A DNA stretch of 48,937 nucleotides, taken from contig DAHUYA010000137.1 in the NCBI GenBank assembly GCA_027315445.1, positions 1 to 48,937 of the forward strand. Reading direction: 5' to 3'. How positions within the stretch are numbered: the stretch's first letter is position 1; each line of letters begins with the position of its first letter. Below, piece by piece: positions 46,501-48,937 of the stretch. A program made the translations under genes and the position numbers. This stretch comes from Acidimicrobiaceae bacterium. Its GTDB lineage: Bacteria > Actinomycetota > Acidimicrobiia > Acidimicrobiales > RAAP-2. The notes beneath the pieces were generated by a model, which did not search any database, was not told the origin of the DNA, and saw only the letters and a program-made list of their open reading frames with translations.

Positions 46501-46608
46501 GCGGCCCGGCGCGCTCCGAGGCCCTCGCCGTCGGCAACCCGTACCATGTCCGGACAACCGGCGAACCCTGGGAAAGTCCCATCGGGGCACCGGACCTGGG
46601 AGGGCACC

Positions 46609-47028
46609 ATGCTGAGAGGTTTCAAGAACTTCCTCATGCAGGGCGAGCTGGTGGTCATCGCGGTCGGCTTGGTGGTGGCACTGGCGTTCAGCACGCTGAT
46701 CAAGGCGTTCACCGACAGCGTCATCACCCCGCTGGTCAACGCCGCGGCCGGGGGTGGCGCGAAGGGACAGGGCCTCGGCTGGACGATCAACAATCAACGC
46801 ATCGACCTCGGTGCGTTGATCTCGGCCGTCGTCTACTTCCTCATCTTCATGGCCGTCATCTACTTCGCCATCGTCGTGCCCTACCGCGCCTACATGGCCC
46901 GCCGGGGGAAGACCGTGTTCGGCGAGCCGGCACCCACCCGGACCTGCCCGTCCTGCCTGTCGAGCGACATCCCGCCGGCGGCCACCAAGTGCAAGTACTG
47001 CGCCAGCGAACTGACTCCGACGGGCTGA
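46609..47028 (+). CDS. mscL: large-conductance mechanosensitive channel with C-terminal zinc ribbon
   Basis: 139 aa. N-terminal amphipathic helix MLRGFKNFLMQGE, TM1 LVVIAVGLVVALAFSTLI with the gate, the conserved FTDSVITPL, a periplasmic loop, and TM2 AVVYFLIFMAVIYFAIVV. After the short cytoplasmic linker it carries CPSCLSSDIPPAATKCKYC, a treble-clef/zinc-ribbon absent from E. coli MscL. ATG 46609 has GGGAGGG at 4 nt. Releases osmolytes under downshock; the ribbon could modify gating. Confidence 0.95.
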   Translation: MLRGFKNFLMQGELVVIAVGLVVALAFSTLIKAFTDSVITPLVNAAAGGGAKGQGLGWTINNQRIDLGALISAVVYFLIFMAVIYFAIVVPYRAYMARRGKTVFGEPAPTRTCPSCLSSDIPPAATKCKYCASELTPTG

Positions 47029-47116
47029 CCGGCTGACTCGGTCGGGGCCCGACCGGCATGCCCGACCCGCAGCCCTTCCGACCCGCAGCAGGGGGGCAGG
47101 CGGCCGGCGGCCTGCT

Positions 47117-48331
47117 TCAGTCGGTGGGTCCGTGCCCCGGGCGATCCCCGGGCGCGACGAGCACGCAGTGGGTCCCTCGATAGATGGTGGGCACGCACTT
47201 GTTGCAGTGGATGCACAGCGACTCCGCGCGGTCGCCGTCCCGCCATCGCCGGACCAGCCCCGGCTCTCGCAGCAGGGCACGGGCCATGGCGACCAGCTCG
47301 AAGCCCTCCCCCATGGCCCGCCCGACGGTGTCGAGCCGGTTCACCCCGCCGAGGAGGACCAGCGGCATCGACAGCGCCCGGCGGAACTGGCGGGCGAGCG
47401 GCAGGAAGTAGGCCTCCTCGAAGGGGTAGGTCGGGAACAAACGGTGGCCCACCACCCGGAAGACCGCGCGGACCGGCGGCGGGAACGCCCTGGCCATCTC
47501 TTCCACCGGGGCGTCCCCCCGGAAGAGGTACATCGGGTTCCGCAACGAGCTCCCCCCGGACAGCACCAGGGCGTCGAGATGCCCGTCGGCCTCGAGCAAC
47601 TTCGCCACCTCGACGCTCTCGTCGATCCAGAGCCCGCCCCGGAAGCCGTCGGCCATGTTGAGCTTGGCCAGCACCGCCATCGAGCCACCCACGGCCGATC
47701 GGACGGCCCCGGCCACCTGCCGGGCGAAGGCGGCGCGGTTGACGATGCTGCCACCCCACCGGTCCTGGCGGTGGTTGAGTGCGGGGCTGAGGAACGCGCT
47801 CACCAGGTAGCTGTGGCCGAAGTGCAGCTCCACCGCGTCGAAACCGGCCTCGGCCAGCACGAGGGCCCCCCGGGCGAAGTCGGCCGTGATGCGGGCGATG
47901 TCGTCCTCGGTGACCGCCCGGGTGAAGCGCATCGCCGCCGGGGCGAACTGCCGGGACGGAGCCAGCGACGGACGGCCGCGCACGGCGCCGACCGGGCCGG
48001 CGTGACCGATCTGTCCGGACACGGCCGCGCCCTCGGCGTGGACGGCCTCGGCCAGGCGGCGGAGGCCCGGCACGGCCTCGGGCCGGAGGACGATCTCGTT
48101 GGGCGCGCCCTGGCCGTCAGGGGAGACGGCCAGGTAGGCCAGCGTGGTCATCCCCACCCCACCGGCGGCCACGGCCCGGTGGAAGGACACGAGGCGGTCG
48201 GTCACCAGGTTGCCGGCGGCCATGCCCTCGAAGGTGGCGGCCTTCACCAGGTGGTTCCGCAGCCTGAGCGAGCCGAGCCGGGCCGCTGAGAAAGGGTCGG
48301 CAGCCGTGGGGTCGGCGGTCTCCTGCGGCAC
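47117..48331 (-). CDS. OYE-family NADH:flavin oxidoreductase
   Basis: 404 aa FMN TIM-barrel of the old yellow enzyme group. Seen: LGSLRLRNHLVKAAT, VSGQIGHAG, LHFGHSYLVSAFLSPALNHRQDRWGGS, and a C-terminal Cys cluster CIHCNKCVPTIYRGTHC that may bind an iron-sulfur cluster as in dienoyl-CoA reductases. It lacks the second, dinucleotide-binding half. The GTG at 48331 is set by a TACGGT -10 box 6 nt upstream. Substrate unknown. Confidence 0.9.
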   Translation of the reverse strand: MPQETADPTAADPFSAARLGSLRLRNHLVKAATFEGMAAGNLVTDRLVSFHRAVAAGGVGMTTLAYLAVSPDGQGAPNEIVLRPEAVPGLRRLAEAVHAEGAAVSGQIGHAGPVGAVRGRPSLAPSRQFAPAAMRFTRAVTEDDIARITADFARGALVLAEAGFDAVELHFGHSYLVSAFLSPALNHRQDRWGGSIVNRAAFARQVAGAVRSAVGGSMAVLAKLNMADGFRGGLWIDESVEVAKLLEADGHLDALVLSGGSSLRNPMYLFRGDAPVEEMARAFPPPVRAVFRVVGHRLFPTYPFEEAYFLPLARQFRRALSMPLVLLGGVNRLDTVGRAMGEGFELVAMARALLREPGLVRRWRDGDRAESLCIHCNKCVPTIYRGTHCVLVAPGDRPGHGPTD

Positions 48332-48337
48332 GCGCAC

Positions 48338-48343
48338 ACCGTA
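48338..48343 (-). promoter_or_regulatory. -10 box TACGGT for OYE gene (leaderless)
   Basis: Minus-strand TACGGT, GTGCGC, then GTG at 48331. Confidence 0.5.
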
Positions 48344-48345
48344 GG

Positions 48346-48937
48346 TCAACCTGCCCGCTCGCTCGGGCGGTGCCTCCGAGCGGGCGACGTCGCCCCCGCC
48401 GGCAGACGGGTCAGTGCGTGGATCGTGCTGGCCACGTCCCGGCCGGCACGGACGAGCGCCAACCGGACCGGTTCTGACCAGGGGGCGTTGCGGGTGCCGG
48501 TCGGCTCGCCGAGGTCCCGGGCCAGCAGCCGGCTGCACCGCACGAGAGCGGCCAGCCGCGCCCCCACCGACGGCCACCGCGAGGCACCGGCCGGCACCGT
48601 CGAGGGGAAGGCCAGGAGGGCCGCCATCTGGCTGTCGAATTGCCCGGGACCGGGGTTCCGCCGAAACCTCGGGAAGTCGGGGCTCGAAGGCGGCGTAGGG
48701 CGGCAGGTGGCCACCTGATGGGCCGCCCCCTCCACCCCGGCCATGCCCGCGGCCTCCCGGGCGCAGCCGAGTACGTCGAGGACGGCACTGACCTTGGCCA
48801 TCACCCGGTCCAACCCGTCCAGCGCCCGGCGGAGGCCCGCCACCCCGGCGGAGGTGGGCCGGGGCAGGACGGCGCCGCGCGCCCCGGTCGCGCTGCCGTG
48901 CGCCGCGCTGCCGTGCGCCGCGCTGCCGTGCGCCGCG
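48346..48937 (-). CDS. hypothetical protein, partial (5' end beyond window)
   Basis: The frame is open from the window edge to a stop at 48346. The visible N-terminal part contains AAHGS pentapeptide repeats encoded by the 15-bp repeat, then a possible helical segment (LRRALDGLDRVMAKVSAVLDVLG) and a Pro/Arg-rich C-terminus. No family recognised. The ORF track's GTG at 48843 is probably internal. Coding status rests only on frame openness and composition. Confidence 0.45.
   Translation of the reverse strand, partial: AAHGSAAHGSAAHGSATGARGAVLPRPTSAGVAGLRRALDGLDRVMAKVSAVLDVLGCAREAAGMAGVEGAAHQVATCRPTPPSSPDFPRFRRNPGPGQFDSQMAALLAFPSTVPAGASRWPSVGARLAALVRCSRLLARDLGEPTGTRNAPWSEPVRLALVRAGRDVASTIHALTRLPAGATSPARRHRPSERAG
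48891..48937. repeat. 15-bp tandem repeat at window edge
   Basis: CGCTGCCGTGCGCCG at 48891, 48906 and 48921, continuing off the window. In the minus frame it encodes AAHGS pentapeptides. Confidence 0.93.

Noticed and set aside
46575-46592. DosR-like box upstream of mscL (minus GGGACTTTCCC)
   Set aside because: Only the left half-site and TTT spacer match; the right half does not, so it was not counted.

Overview
The window is about 49 kb of very GC-rich DNA (codon third positions almost all G/C) with dense gene packing, many 1-8 bp start/stop overlaps and frequent GTG starts. F420/LLM-type oxidoreductases, MshB/Mca-like PIG-L deacetylases, an HU protein with a Lys/Ala-rich tail, lipid acyl-CoA enzymes and a DosS-like kinase point to an actinobacterium. 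An uncultured Acidimicrobiia-like lineage is my inference; no rRNA is present to prove it. About 50 genes are supported. No tRNA, rRNA or CRISPR array was seen.

Layout. 1-2038: end of an ECF vitamin/metal transporter (fused ATPases plus EcfT). 2114-4495: acyl-CoA dehydrogenase, a small conserved protein and an aldo/keto reductase. 4640-4928: an apparently uncharacterised, highly folded RNA ending in a strong terminator hairpin. 5020-14029: a stress block (HSP20, universal stress protein, L,D-transpeptidase, adenosine-specific kinase, archease-like protein, site-2 protease, MFS exporter, zinc-ribbon microprotein) leading into the operon ppsA - ferredoxin:NAD(P) oxidoreductase - nifJ - dihydroorotate-dehydrogenase-like (11570-20321). 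20386-30894: OsmC, PIG-L/SDR, HU, thioesterases, S-adenosylhomocysteinase, an NAD(P) oxidoreductase, the PIG-L/LLM/threonine aldolase run, an IS110 fossil and a HAD hydrolase. 31007-35092: a four-gene operon (LLM oxidoreductase, SCP2-type thiolase, KAS III, nucleotidyltransferase). 35093-35793: no genes but a cluster of hairpins with GAAA loops on the minus strand. 35794-39927: SnoaL-like protein, SDR, aldehyde dehydrogenase fragment, acyl-CoA synthetase, Tag glycosylase. 40207-43380: PAS/GAF histidine kinase, PPOX-family protein and a second universal stress protein. 43454-48937: amidohydrolase, Ddn-like protein, SDR, MscL with a zinc-ribbon tail, OYE-family reductase and a partial hypothetical gene.

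Main integrated idea. Short palindromes of the form GGGAC-N4-GTCCC or degenerate versions (GGGACTTTGTGCCC, AGGACGTTCGGCCC and others) lie upstream of HSP20/USP1, the adenosine-specific kinase, ppsA and the PPOX/USP2 pair. They resemble the DosR/DevR box of mycobacteria. Together with a DosS-like kinase and classical dormancy genes, they suggest a hypoxia/dormancy regulon that here also controls an oxygen-sensitive pyruvate module (PFOR, PEP synthase, ferredoxin reductase).

A second theme is promoter architecture. At least eight genes have a TANNNT-like -10 box ending 6-7 nt before the start codon, as expected for leaderless mRNAs; this also corrects several start codons. A third is a set of short (14-25 bp) tandem repeats scattered in and between genes.
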